Source: Methanoregula sp. UBA276
GTDB lineage: Archaea > Halobacteriota > Methanomicrobia > Methanomicrobiales > Methanospirillaceae
Length of the DNA stretch: 27,019 bases
NCBI GenBank assembly: GCA_002508495.1
Contig: DANA01000058.1
Span: 19,049-46,067 of the forward strand
Direction: 5' to 3'
Position 1 is the first letter of the stretch. Each line of letters opens with the position of its first letter. Shown here piece after piece: positions 1 to 8,042 of the stretch. The position numbers and the translations under genes were made by a program. The notes beneath the pieces were generated by a model. It was not told the DNA's origin. It was given only the letters and a program-made list of their open reading frames with translations, and searched no databases.

Positions 1-1886
1 CCCGGTGAGAGAGCAGCAGGGTTCTTGTTGGAATCCAGCCGGCGGATAGACCCGGAGAGTGAAGTATCATAGCCCCCGACACTCTTCACCAGTGCCTGGT
101 ATCCGGGCGACCGTATGGCATTTTCGAGGGCCTGGATACGGGGATCGGCGAGCATCTCTTTCCTGACCGCCAGTTCATAGTCCTCGTGTGCAAGGGGAAC
201 GAACGCAAGACCGTTCGCACTGGCAATGCCTGAAGTGCAGATGCCGGCATCGGCAAAACCGTTCCGGATTGCCACTGCCACGGCAGGGGGACCGTGGACT
301 TCCTGCCCGTACCCGTTCACCGTGTTCCGGTCAATGCCTTTGGCGGCAAGCAGCGCGTCGAGCACGCTCCGTGACGGGGTCTCTTTCCGGGTATTGATGA
401 ACCGGGCATGCACAAGGTCACGAAGGCCCAGCCCGTCCCGGGATGCGATCCCCAGTTCCACCCGGGCGATGTGAATGAATGCAAGGTCTTTGATTACGGG
501 AAACTGCATGAGGGGCTGGTAGGTCCCGAGCAGATCGTGTGCAGGAAGAATTAGCGGTGCTGCATGGCAGGTGTTGTTTTTCAGTGCCAGGATCCCCGAA
601 AAGTTCCCCGGGTTGGTGGCATGGATGAAGAGGCCGCGGTCATGGACAAGATCCGCCAGTTTCTCGAGTGCCGGTTCAATGGTTCCGGTCAGGATCAGCG
701 TGCGTTCGATACTACCAGGATCGGTTGTCAGCATGATACTGAGTTCGGTCCCCGCTTCGTACCCTTCTCTGGGCGCCGGGATATGGGTATAGCCATTTGC
801 CTTCACGGTCGCCATCTGGGCAAACGCCCCCTTACCGTGCGGTGTCCCCACCAGCTGCGTCCCGATCCGGCCGACAAAGATCGGGACGAACTCGTCAAAT
901 CCAAGGTCCGAGACAAGCGTCTGGGCAAGCCTTGCGGTGACTGAATGGGACGGCGCCGGGGCAAACCCCCAGGACTCGAGCAGCGGGGCGGCAAACTCCC
1001 GCAGCACGGTCTGGGCGGCAAGCGGGTATCCCGGCAGCCCGAGCACCGGTCTGTTGTTCACGCACCCGAGCATCACCGGCTTACCGGGCTTGACTGCCAC
1101 ACCATGGAAGATAAGATTGCCCAGCGACCGGATCACGGACTCGGTGAAGTCACGGGTGCCTGCCGAAGATCCGGCAGAGATGAGGACAAGGTCATTCTCA
1201 AAAACGGCCCGTTTCATGGTGTTTTTGATGATATCGGGATCGTCCGGTGCAATCGGGTAGCGGGTACACGTTGCACCCATCTGGGAGAGGAAGACCTCTG
1301 CCATGACCGTGTTGCTCTCAACAACCTGCCCCGGCCCCGGGCGGACCCCCGGCGGCACAAGTTCGCTTCCCGTGGGGATGATCCCGACTTTTACCGCAAG
1401 GACTTCGATGGACGTGACCCCGTAGGTGACCAGCGCACCGATGTCGAAGGGCCGGATGAGGTGCCCCCGCGCGAGGATGAGTTTGTTCTCCTTGATGTCT
1501 TCTCCCGCCGGCCGGACATGCTGCCAGGGCATCGCGGACCGGCGTACCTGGACGCATCCGTCGTTTTCCCAGACGTCCTCAATCATGATGACGGCGTCAA
1601 ACTCGGGCGGCACGATGTTGCCGGTGTTTACGCGTGAAAAATGATCGATGGTCACCGGACAATTGTCACCGGCACCAAGCGTGTCCCTGCTCCGGACAGC
1701 GATGCCGTCCATGGCGGCAATATTGACTTCGGGAACAGAATATTTTGCAAAGACCGGCTTCGCGACCACCCGGCCGGCTGCGCGGGAAACCGGAACTTTT
1801 TCGGTCCGGTGCGGTACGGGAAATGATTTTTTTAAAAGCGCGAGTGCGTCATCAAGAGAGCGGAGTTCTAGGTAGCGTCGTACCAT
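1..1886 (-). CDS. moeA: Molybdopterin molybdenumtransferase MoeA with C-terminal binding-protein-like domain, partial (C-terminus cut by window edge)
   Basis: MoeA inserts molybdate or tungstate into adenylylated molybdopterin in the cytoplasm, the last step of cofactor synthesis. I translated the minus strand by hand. The frame opens at ATG 1886 (MVRRYLELRSLDDALALLKK) and stays open at the three stretches I read, including the left edge, giving about 628 residues. Family motifs seen are NIAAMDGIAV, NTGNIVPPEFDAVIMIEDV, GIIPTGSELV and GSSAGTRDFTE. The last ~200 residues carry GILALKNNTCHAAPLILPAHDLLGTY-like sequence and a glycine/alanine-rich AVAIRNGFADAGICTSGIAS stretch. These are typical of the periplasmic-binding-protein-like (LysR-substrate/ModA-like) domain fused to archaeal MoeA. 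Only the extreme C-terminus should be missing. No clear Shine-Dalgarno sequence precedes the start. The fwd operon upstream on the same strand encodes a Mo/W-pterin enzyme. Confidence 0.9.
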   Translation of the reverse strand, partial: MVRRYLELRSLDDALALLKKSFPVPHRTEKVPVSRAAGRVVAKPVFAKYSVPEVNIAAMDGIAVRSRDTLGAGDNCPVTIDHFSRVNTGNIVPPEFDAVIMIEDVWENDGCVQVRRSAMPWQHVRPAGEDIKENKLILARGHLIRPFDIGALVTYGVTSIEVLAVKVGIIPTGSELVPPGVRPGPGQVVESNTVMAEVFLSQMGATCTRYPIAPDDPDIIKNTMKRAVFENDLVLISAGSSAGTRDFTESVIRSLGNLIFHGVAVKPGKPVMLGCVNNRPVLGLPGYPLAAQTVLREFAAPLLESWGFAPAPSHSVTARLAQTLVSDLGFDEFVPIFVGRIGTQLVGTPHGKGAFAQMATVKANGYTHIPAPREGYEAGTELSIMLTTDPGSIERTLILTGTIEPALEKLADLVHDRGLFIHATNPGNFSGILALKNNTCHAAPLILPAHDLLGTYQPLMQFPVIKDLAFIHIARVELGIASRDGLGLRDLVHARFINTRKETPSRSVLDALLAAKGIDRNTVNGYGQEVHGPPAVAVAIRNGFADAGICTSGIASANGLAFVPLAHEDYELAVRKEMLADPRIQALENAIRSPGYQALVKSVGGYDTSLSGSIRRLDSNKNPAALSP

Positions 1887-1982
1887 TATCGGTTCCCGGT
1901 ATTATGGGCATATTCATCATCCAGCCCGGAATTCACGCTCTCCAGTGTGATACATTCTGAACAAGATGCCCGAATCAACCTG

Positions 1983-1993
1983 TTTTAATTTAT
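1983..1993 (-). promoter_or_regulatory. Possible TATA box for moeA
   Basis: In the 178-base gap between the nitroreductase stop and the moeA start, the minus strand reads ATAAATTAAAA about 100 bases before the moeA ATG. It is the most TATA-like stretch in the gap. The long leader it implies is not supported by anything else, so the call is weak. Confidence 0.3.
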
Positions 1994-2064
1994 CTTTGTA
2001 TTCCTCAATAAACGATTCGTTTTTCCCCAACCGCAGGATTCATGAAAGGTTTTTTTATTGCTGG

Positions 2065-2820
2065 TTATGCAATCGTGACGTTTCTCTCCACCTTTCCGAC
2101 TGCTGCAAGGTAGACCGGGTGCTGCGTCTCTGGATCCAGACCCGCAAGTTTTGTCATCAGGTCATCGTGGAACATGTCGGCAGGAAAGACATCATACCCG
2201 AGGTTTGCCGCTGCCAAAATCAGGTTCTGGCAGGAGTGGCCGGCCTCGATGAACATGCTCCGGTACCCGCGGTTCCCGAGTGCCCAGACCGAACGGTACG
2301 GGACCCCGACCCAGAGGAACGTGACGGCAGCCCGGGTCATGACCTTGAAGTTCATACTTGCCGTGCTCATCTCGAGGATTATGCCTGAGTCGACGCGCTC
2401 GGCAACGATGCTGTGGCTCTTGGGAAGGTACCGGTACAGGCCGGTATCGAGCCCTTTGACATCGTTTGCAACAATGTAGATCTCCAGCGGGTAGCGCGAA
2501 CCACTGGACGGCACGTTCCTGAGCTGGATAGTCTCGGCAACGATCTTTTTGAACCCCTGCATGCACCAGAGCATGTACGAGAGTTCCTTAAGATCAATGG
2601 TCGAGCGGGAGAAGAACCCGACCAGTTCCCATCTCTCGATGGCGTCCCTGACCGGGACGCCCGGCACTTTGAACTTTTTCGGGTTGGGGAGCTTGATCTT
2701 CTCCTGTTTTGGTTTTGGCGGGAGTTCGTGCAGTGGTTCCGGTTTCCGGAGCACAAGGTCGACAGTCGAGTAATCCGGGTAGCGGGTCCCGTCGATGAAT
2801 TCTTTACCGATATTGGTCAT
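2065..2820 (-). CDS. SagB/ThcOx-type nitroreductase family protein
   Basis: A 251-residue FMN-dependent oxidoreductase of the SagB-type dehydrogenase family. Members oxidise azolines in peptide maturation, but most archaeal stand-alone copies have no known substrate. Seen in sequence: a short N-terminal extension rich in Pro and Lys (residues ~25-50), then the nitroreductase fold with FFSRSTIDLKELSYMLW, PSSGSRYPLEIYIV (the SagB hallmark), LYRYLPKSHSI and FIEAGHSCQNLILAAANLG. The start is well set: AGAGGT lies 5-6 bases before ATG 2820. It follows fwdC by 91 bases on the same strand, with a terminator-like hairpin between, so it is probably transcribed separately or by read-through. No YcaO or precursor peptide gene is visible nearby, which argues against a role in azole peptide maturation. 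Confidence 0.85.
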   Translation of the reverse strand: MTNIGKEFIDGTRYPDYSTVDLVLRKPEPLHELPPKPKQEKIKLPNPKKFKVPGVPVRDAIERWELVGFFSRSTIDLKELSYMLWCMQGFKKIVAETIQLRNVPSSGSRYPLEIYIVANDVKGLDTGLYRYLPKSHSIVAERVDSGIILEMSTASMNFKVMTRAAVTFLWVGVPYRSVWALGNRGYRSMFIEAGHSCQNLILAAANLGYDVFPADMFHDDLMTKLAGLDPETQHPVYLAAVGKVERNVTIA

Positions 2821-2858
2821 GAGAACCTCTTCAATAGAAACAAAATTTTCTCTGGATC

Positions 2859-2885
2859 AAAAAAACGGTGCCGGGTGGGGCCCGG
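2859..2885 (-). terminator. Terminator after fwdC
   Basis: On the minus strand a CCGGG-ccca-CCCGG type hairpin (CCGGG at 2871-2875 on the plus strand pairs with CCCGG at 2881-2885) is followed after a few bases by a run of seven T. It lies 26 bases beyond the fwdC stop, where the fwd transcript should end. Confidence 0.6.
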
Positions 2886-2911
2886 TTTCCCGTGTGTGAT
2901 GCAGCGTGGAT

Positions 2912-3718
2912 TTATGCGGCTGCCGGCACATACAGGTTGGCATACACGATCTGGCCTTTGCTCTTGCCGTGGCGCTCGCCAAGGTCGCCGATGTAGTGGT
3001 CGAGCTTGTAGGTCACGCCATCGACTTCCTTTTCGACCGTGTCGACCTTCTGGTACCCGGGCATCATGAACTTGATCTTCCCAAGAACGTACATATCGCC
3101 CTTGACCATCTGGCCGCCCACGCGTCCCTCGACATCACCCTTGATGATTACGGTGCCGCCCTCGGCATGGGTGGAGACATGGATGAAGGCGTCTTTCTCG
3201 ATGATGATCGTTCCACCCAGCATGAAGGTGCCGATATCATTGCCGGCACTTCCCCTGATGCGGATCGTGCCGCCTTTCATGCCCCGCCAGTCTCCACGGT
3301 ATGCGCAGCCGACATGGTTCTTCGCATCGCCGTCGCAGATGAGCTCGCCGCCTTCCATCTGGATCCCGCAGAAAGAGTCCATGTTGCCCTTGATGTGAAC
3401 CTTTCCGCCTTTCATCCAGCCGCCGACGTACATGTCGGCATTGCCGTTGACGGTGACCGTGCCTGCGGTCATCCGGGCGCCAATGTACTTGACGCGGGAG
3501 CAGTCGCCGGTGATAACGATATTGGTGTCCGCTGCGGTCTCGCCGGCATTTCCGGAGATCTCAAAGAAGTCCCCGAGTCTCATGAGGATCTTGCCCTCGT
3601 GGCCCGGGAGGTCTGCAATCTGAGCAGCGGTCTTTCCTGCGAAATTATCGGGTGTGATGCTGTAGCCCTCGAAGATGAGTTCAGGGGTCTTGATCGGTTT
3701 TAAGGTAACGGTTGCCAT
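2912..3718 (-). CDS. fwdC: Formylmethanofuran dehydrogenase subunit C
   Basis: Structural subunit of the cytoplasmic complex that reduces CO2 and attaches it to methanofuran as a formyl group. The 268 residues match the usual FwdC length. The middle is a right-handed beta-helix made of repeated GG-x(4-6)-G turns (GGWMKGGKVHIKGNM, MEGGELICDGDA, MKGGTIRIRGSAGNDIG, LGGTIIIEKDA, AEGGTVIIKGDV), the fold shared with the C-terminal domain of glutamate synthase. A longer reading to 3769 exists, but ATG 3718 begins the family-like MATVTLKPI. It sits 7 bases after the fwdA stop, with GGAGG about 12 bases upstream inside the end of fwdA. It is the last gene of the fwd operon. Confidence 0.95.
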   Translation of the reverse strand: MATVTLKPIKTPELIFEGYSITPDNFAGKTAAQIADLPGHEGKILMRLGDFFEISGNAGETAADTNIVITGDCSRVKYIGARMTAGTVTVNGNADMYVGGWMKGGKVHIKGNMDSFCGIQMEGGELICDGDAKNHVGCAYRGDWRGMKGGTIRIRGSAGNDIGTFMLGGTIIIEKDAFIHVSTHAEGGTVIIKGDVEGRVGGQMVKGDMYVLGKIKFMMPGYQKVDTVEKEVDGVTYKLDHYIGDLGERHGKSKGQIVYANLYVPAAA

Positions 3719-3725
3719 GGTCGCA

Positions 3726-5456
3726 TCAGGCCTCCACGTCATATTCGATGACGAACGGGTGCGGGGCAAGGTAGTCCCGGACCGGGTAGTTGCGGATGTC
3801 CATCGTGTACGTGCCTTTCGTGAATGCCTGGGTCACATCGCGGGTGACCTGCGGGTTCTCGGGCATCTTCGCGTTGACCCAGACGGTCTTCTTGTGGCCG
3901 TTGCTGACAACTTCCCCGTCTTTGACAACGATCTCTCCGGACTTGACAAAGCAGGCCGCACGCTGGAATGCCGCTTCGATCTTCTCGGGATCCCTGGGCA
4001 TGTCCTTGAAGTTGAGGTCGTAGATCGCGACGTCGCCGAGCATGCCGGGTGCAAGTCCCCCGTAGTAGGCGCCAAGGCCTAAACACTTAGCCGGACCTGC
4101 CCGGGTCATCTGGGCGATCTCGAAGAGCGAGAGTTCGCGCTTGATGGTGTGGAGGCTGATCGCGTCGAGGACCTTGTCCTTGTGCTTGAAAGAATTGAGC
4201 ACAGCGTCGCGTGCCTGTTTGGACATCAGCCACTTGATGACGCGGGGGTACCGGGTAAACGGGCCGGCGTTCGGGTGGTCGGTAGTAATAAACGTGCGGT
4301 CCATATCCTTGGCATAGAGCGCAAGTTCAAGGCCGATTGCCCACTGGATATCACAGACCTTGATGTTCGGGTCATATACGTAGGGCACGACACCTGCTGC
4401 GGTTTCCATCTCGACATCGACATTGGTCCACTTGAGATGGTTGAGGCCGTGGAGGTGGTGCTCGAACGGGCCGTCAGCAGTCATCGTGGTGGTCTCGTCG
4501 AGCGTCACGCACCCGAGATCGATGGTGATGTTCTTGGTCTTGTTGACATAGTCCATGACCTCCTTTGCCTTGGAACAGAATGTTCCCCACCCTTCCCCGC
4601 CATAGGAATGGAACTGGAGGTGCGTTGAGTGCATGACCTGTTCGCGGCCGAACTTGTTTTTGGTCTTTATGCCTTCGGCAAGCTTGAGCGAGTCGATGGT
4701 GATCGCGTAATTGCCGGGATTGCCGAGGTCATTCTGGTGGACATGCATCGAGTGCGGGAGGCCGAGATACTCGTTGGCTTCCATCAGGCCGGTCATGATT
4801 TCGGCCGGTGTGACTTCGAAATACGGGACCCGGTCGTTGAGGCCCAAACAGTTGAGGCCCCACGCCCATGCAGCAGTGCCACCCGGGTTGACGACCTTGA
4901 CGCCGTAGCCTTTCGTGACCTTGAGAAGCCACGCGATATAGGCTGCCGTGTTCTCGACTTCGCCTTTGCGGATGTAATCCATGACGAACCAGTTGTTGCC
5001 AAAGACCGGCAGCGCAGCCTCATCGATGATCGGGGTGTCGTGGATCTCCTCGTGCGTATGCGGGGCAAGCAGCGGGGGCATGGCAGCTTCCATGACAAAC
5101 GCGTATCCCATCCGGGCGTACTCGTAGCCGGTCTTGAACGTGCTCGGGATGGAGAAGCCGGACTCCATGCGGTACCCGTTCTTCTGTGCCATGTTGCTCC
5201 GGCAGGTGCCCGCCCGGAGTTTGTCCTCGGGGCGCATCAGCCTGCCGGCATTGACCTTGGGCCCTGCCACGTGGGCGTGGACATCTACTCCGCCGGCCAT
5301 GACGACCTTGCCCTTTGCGTCGATTACCTTGGCAGAGGAGCTGACTTTCTCGACAATCTTTCCGTCCTTGATGGCAACATCGCCGACATCCCCATTGATC
5401 TTGCGGGTCGGGTCAACGATAAACCCGCCTTTGATGATGAGTTCTCCCTGTGCCAT
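3726..5456 (-). CDS. fwdA: Formylmethanofuran dehydrogenase subunit A (binuclear metal amidohydrolase)
   Basis: FwdA is the amidohydrolase-like subunit that condenses formate, delivered through an internal tunnel from FwdB, with methanofuran. From ATG 5456 (MAQGELIIKGGFIVDPT) it is 576 residues. A longer in-frame reading to 5540 runs into fwdB and lacks family similarity. Metal-ligand motifs are visible: GGVDVHAHVAG with H60 and H62, GVKVVNPGG with K187 (the likely carboxylated lysine), MHVHQNDLG with H238/H240, and TTDHPNAGPFTRYPRV with D393. That assignment uses family knowledge of the binuclear zinc site; I did not align residues to a structure. The start lies two bases after the fwdB stop, consistent with translational coupling. 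Confidence 0.95.
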   Translation of the reverse strand: MAQGELIIKGGFIVDPTRKINGDVGDVAIKDGKIVEKVSSSAKVIDAKGKVVMAGGVDVHAHVAGPKVNAGRLMRPEDKLRAGTCRSNMAQKNGYRMESGFSIPSTFKTGYEYARMGYAFVMEAAMPPLLAPHTHEEIHDTPIIDEAALPVFGNNWFVMDYIRKGEVENTAAYIAWLLKVTKGYGVKVVNPGGTAAWAWGLNCLGLNDRVPYFEVTPAEIMTGLMEANEYLGLPHSMHVHQNDLGNPGNYAITIDSLKLAEGIKTKNKFGREQVMHSTHLQFHSYGGEGWGTFCSKAKEVMDYVNKTKNITIDLGCVTLDETTTMTADGPFEHHLHGLNHLKWTNVDVEMETAAGVVPYVYDPNIKVCDIQWAIGLELALYAKDMDRTFITTDHPNAGPFTRYPRVIKWLMSKQARDAVLNSFKHKDKVLDAISLHTIKRELSLFEIAQMTRAGPAKCLGLGAYYGGLAPGMLGDVAIYDLNFKDMPRDPEKIEAAFQRAACFVKSGEIVVKDGEVVSNGHKKTVWVNAKMPENPQVTRDVTQAFTKGTYTMDIRNYPVRDYLAPHPFVIEYDVEA

Positions 5457-5458
5457 CT

Positions 5459-6835
5459 TCAGATCACCGCCGGGCTCTCGGGATACTTCCGGTCTGCCTT
5501 GGCTGCAAGCCAGACCGGCTGGGTGTTCGTCAGCTCGCACATGCGCTCGTAGACCATATCAAAGAGTTCCTCGTCGCTCGGGACGCCGGGCAGGCCCTTG
5601 ATGACCGCCCGGAACTGGATCGGGACATTGTCCATACGGTAGACAACGCCCGGCTCGTCAACGCCCGCGATACGGACGGGGATGTGGAGGTCAGCAATCT
5701 CGCTTGCCATGCAGAAGTTCGGGTCGATGGCGATGAACGGGTGCTTCTTTAAGTGCTGGACTGCCTGGATGGGGAAGTGCGCTCCTGCGTCTGTACCAAC
5801 ATTGACAAAGCAGTCTACTTCATCGCGCATTGCAAGGTCGACCGAGCTCGTCTCGCCCGGGTTCATGTGGGCGTGCGAGCCTTTCGTGAGGTCAATACAG
5901 TACGGGAAGCCGAACTGCCAGGACCAGACCTGGCCGGGGCCGGCAATGTTGTAGTGGCCCCGCATCGCCATGATCGAGCACTTGGTGTGCTCATTGAGGT
6001 CGCGGGTCAGGCTGATCGCGGCGTCGATGTTGTGGTTGCGGCCATCCGTGTGCGTGCAGCCCATGCCGAAGAAGATCATGCAGAACTTTGCTTTCTTCAT
6101 GATCTCTGCGGCTTCCTTGATCTTCTCGCGGGGGATGCCGGCAACGGTCTCGGGAATGTCGAATCCCCTGAGCACGGTGCGGAACGCGTCAAAGAGCTCG
6201 TAATCGTGCCCCTGGTCGATCATCAGGTGGTGGTCTGCGAGCTTTGCGGTGTCGGTCTCGCGGGGGTCGATGCAGAGGACCGTCCGCTGCATCTGGCCCT
6301 TCTGGGTGAAGTAGCCGCGGGGGAAGATCGAGTACCGGGAGGTGTGGCGGGGATGGGCGTGCATCGGGTTGCAGCCCCAGAAGACCACGACATCGGCGCG
6401 GTTCTTGGCCTCACCAAGGGTGCAGCTCGGGTACCCGTTGTCGAAGATTGCGAGGAACGAGGGGCCGTGGCAGATGGTCGCGCAGTTGTCGAGCACCGCA
6501 CCGGCCTTCTCGGCGATGCGGGCGACTGCGCTCATGCCCTCGCAGTTGGTGGAGCCGAATCCATAGATGAGGGGCTTTTTCGCCTTGAGCATGGTTTTTG
6601 CCATCCAGTCGATTGCCTCCGGGTAGGTGACCTCCTTCATGGAGCCGTCGGGCTGGCGCATCCGCGGGAGCTTCGGGCGGGTGGGATCGTTTGCATGGTG
6701 GAACAGGTTGGTCCCGATGATGCAGGCATTGTGCACTTCGAGGATCTTCGTTTCGTCATCGGAGACGAGCACTTCAATGTCGTCGCAGGACGACCCGCAG
6801 TACGGGCATCCCACGCCTTTGATCAGTTTCGGCAT
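5459..6835 (-). CDS. fwdB: Formylmethanofuran dehydrogenase subunit B (W/Mo-bis-pterin catalytic subunit)
   Basis: FwdB is the formate-dehydrogenase-like subunit that reduces CO2 to formate at a tungsten or molybdenum bis-molybdopterin guanine dinucleotide centre. It is 458 residues from ATG 6835. The N-terminal [4Fe-4S] site is visible as GCPYCGSSCDD plus a later cysteine (C10, C13, C17, C38). DNCATICHGPSF places a cysteine at residue 118, the position expected for the metal ligand. It is Cys, not selenocysteine, so no recoding is needed. Other family segments are FWGCNPMHAHPRHTSRYS and GHYNIAGPGQV. Whether the metal is W (Fwd) or Mo (Fmd) cannot be told from sequence. It starts two bases after the fwdD stop. 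Confidence 0.95.
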   Translation of the reverse strand: MPKLIKGVGCPYCGSSCDDIEVLVSDDETKILEVHNACIIGTNLFHHANDPTRPKLPRMRQPDGSMKEVTYPEAIDWMAKTMLKAKKPLIYGFGSTNCEGMSAVARIAEKAGAVLDNCATICHGPSFLAIFDNGYPSCTLGEAKNRADVVVFWGCNPMHAHPRHTSRYSIFPRGYFTQKGQMQRTVLCIDPRETDTAKLADHHLMIDQGHDYELFDAFRTVLRGFDIPETVAGIPREKIKEAAEIMKKAKFCMIFFGMGCTHTDGRNHNIDAAISLTRDLNEHTKCSIMAMRGHYNIAGPGQVWSWQFGFPYCIDLTKGSHAHMNPGETSSVDLAMRDEVDCFVNVGTDAGAHFPIQAVQHLKKHPFIAIDPNFCMASEIADLHIPVRIAGVDEPGVVYRMDNVPIQFRAVIKGLPGVPSDEELFDMVYERMCELTNTQPVWLAAKADRKYPESPAVI

Positions 6836-6837
6836 AA

Positions 6838-7248
6838 TTATTGACCTCCTTTCCAGAGCCCGACAGCGCCCTGCACGAGCTCAAGTGCGGTTTTCAGTCT
6901 CTCGGCTGGAGCGGGTTCTATGGTGACCGGAAAGCCGCTGTATTGCGGGGTGCCGGTGGACTGGGTCCGGGGCGGGACCACCTGGTTTGCCCAGACGCCC
7001 TGCCGGATATGGGCAAGGCCCGGGGGAACATACTGGGTTGGCATGATTGCCTTGACAATCACGGTACCGCACTCGCTGGTCACGCGGACATTGGTGTTCT
7101 TCCAGATGCCGGCCCGTTTCATGTCTTCCGGGTGCATCTCGCAGATGGAGCAGGCATCAAAATAGTCCGGGTTGGTCTTGCCTTTCTCCATGGCAGCGCC
7201 TTCCTCGATGGAGCGCTGGGTGATCATGTTGAGTTCGATTTTCGGCAT
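6838..7248 (-). CDS. fwdD: Formylmethanofuran dehydrogenase subunit D (pterin-dinucleotide-binding)
   Basis: FwdD supplies the molybdopterin-dinucleotide-binding domain that in formate dehydrogenases is the C-terminal part of the catalytic chain. The 136 residues include MITQRSIEEGAAMEKGK, a Cys-containing SICEMHPEDMKRAGI, NTNVRVTSECGTVIVKA and a turn with PPGLAHIRQGVWANQVV, all in the usual order for the family. ATG 7248 is preceded by GGAGG about 9 bases upstream, between the ferredoxin stop and this start (17-base gap). In other methanogens fwdD may be placed elsewhere in the cluster; here it comes directly before fwdB. Confidence 0.93.
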   Translation of the reverse strand: MPKIELNMITQRSIEEGAAMEKGKTNPDYFDACSICEMHPEDMKRAGIWKNTNVRVTSECGTVIVKAIMPTQYVPPGLAHIRQGVWANQVVPPRTQSTGTPQYSGFPVTIEPAPAERLKTALELVQGAVGLWKGGQ

Positions 7249-7265
7249 TCTTTTTCATCCTCCAT

Positions 7266-7523
7266 TCAGACAAACACGCCAGTCTCGCCTTTGCCGGAAA
7301 GGGTGATCACACCGTACGGGCAGGCGCCGACACAGACGCCGCAGCCGGCACAGAGTTCCATCTTCACATCCATGCTGATGGACTTGCCGTCCTTCACATG
7401 GTAGATCTTCTCCTTCGTTACCGGGTCGAGCGTGTAGAGCTCGAGCGCGTTCACCGGGCAGGAGACCACACAGTTCCCGCAACCGGTACAGCGGTTCATG
7501 TTTACATGTACTGAAAACGCCAT
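7266..7523 (-). CDS. 2x[4Fe-4S] ferredoxin, first gene of the fwd operon (FwdG/FmdG-like)
   Basis: A small ferredoxin with two complete CxxCxxCxxxCP clusters (C12, C15, C18, C22 and C58, C61, C64, C68, counted from ATG 7523). It probably passes electrons to FwdB. An upstream in-frame ATG at 7532 adds only MMC. I prefer 7523 because GTGAT lies close upstream, although neither start has a strong ribosome binding site. It is 17 bases from fwdD and clearly in the same operon. Larger electron-transfer subunits (FwdF, FwdE) are not in the window, so they must be encoded elsewhere or be replaced by this protein. Confidence 0.88.
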   Translation of the reverse strand: MAFSVHVNMNRCTGCGNCVVSCPVNALELYTLDPVTKEKIYHVKDGKSISMDVKMELCAGCGVCVGACPYGVITLSGKGETGVFV

Positions 7524-7551
7524 GCACATCACACAAAAAATTTGTTAACTT

Positions 7552-7579
7552 TGATCTTTTGATCACTGTTTTAATTAAA
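7552..7579 (-). promoter_or_regulatory. fwd operon promoter with overlapping palindrome
   Basis: On the minus strand a TTTAATTAAAA stretch (7569-7579) lies about 50 bases before the ferredoxin start and fits an archaeal TATA box. Directly downstream is a perfect 14-base inverted repeat TGATCAAAAGATCA (7552-7565), between the TATA element and the expected transcription start. That position is usual for an archaeal repressor operator. The regulator is unknown. A related TTTTGATCC lies ~70 bases further upstream (about 7630-7638). Confidence 0.45.
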
Positions 7580-8042
7580 CCTTGCTTATTGTATCGAATG
7601 TTAAACACTTTCTATTTCATAAAAAAAATTGGATCAAAATGCGTTTAACTGGCAGGAGGTTGTGTGCTCTCTCCGATATTCCGGATCGTGAGTTATTTGC
7701 TGTGCTATGATTATTTCCTGCTGGCACTATTACCGGTAACGGTACAATCGTATTCCCGTGGAGATTCCTCTGCAGGAAAATTCAGGACAACCATCAATTT
7801 TCCGGCGCCTTTTGCGATCCTTTTGCCGCCCGTGTCGGGCGCGTTGCGCCCGATCATTTCCCGATGCACAAAAAAATCGCAGTTACCAACAAGCTGATAA
7901 ATTAATTATTTATTATATAATAACAATGCAAAACAATTTCCTGCCCGTTCTGGTGAGTGGGGCAGGGGCACCTGCGGGCGTGCCGTTTTTGTGTACGGCC
8001 TGCGGGGGTATCGACAGCAGGACCCCGGCCCGGTTGTTTTAC
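7580..8042. other. Gene-poor region with hairpins
   Basis: About 460 bases in which I can support no gene. Short open frames exist on both strands but lack family similarity, ribosome binding sites or consistent third-position GC. It contains a perfect 8-base-stem hairpin TCGGGCGC-gtt-GCGCCCGA (7835-7853) and a perfect 14-base A/T palindrome TTATTATATAATAA (7910-7923). The palindrome could be a TATA element in either direction. No T-run follows the GC hairpin on either strand. Confidence 0.5.

Noticed and set aside
5459..6835. Selenocysteine form of FwdB
   Set aside because: The residue at the expected metal-ligand position (118) is an ordinary Cys codon and the frame has no internal UGA.
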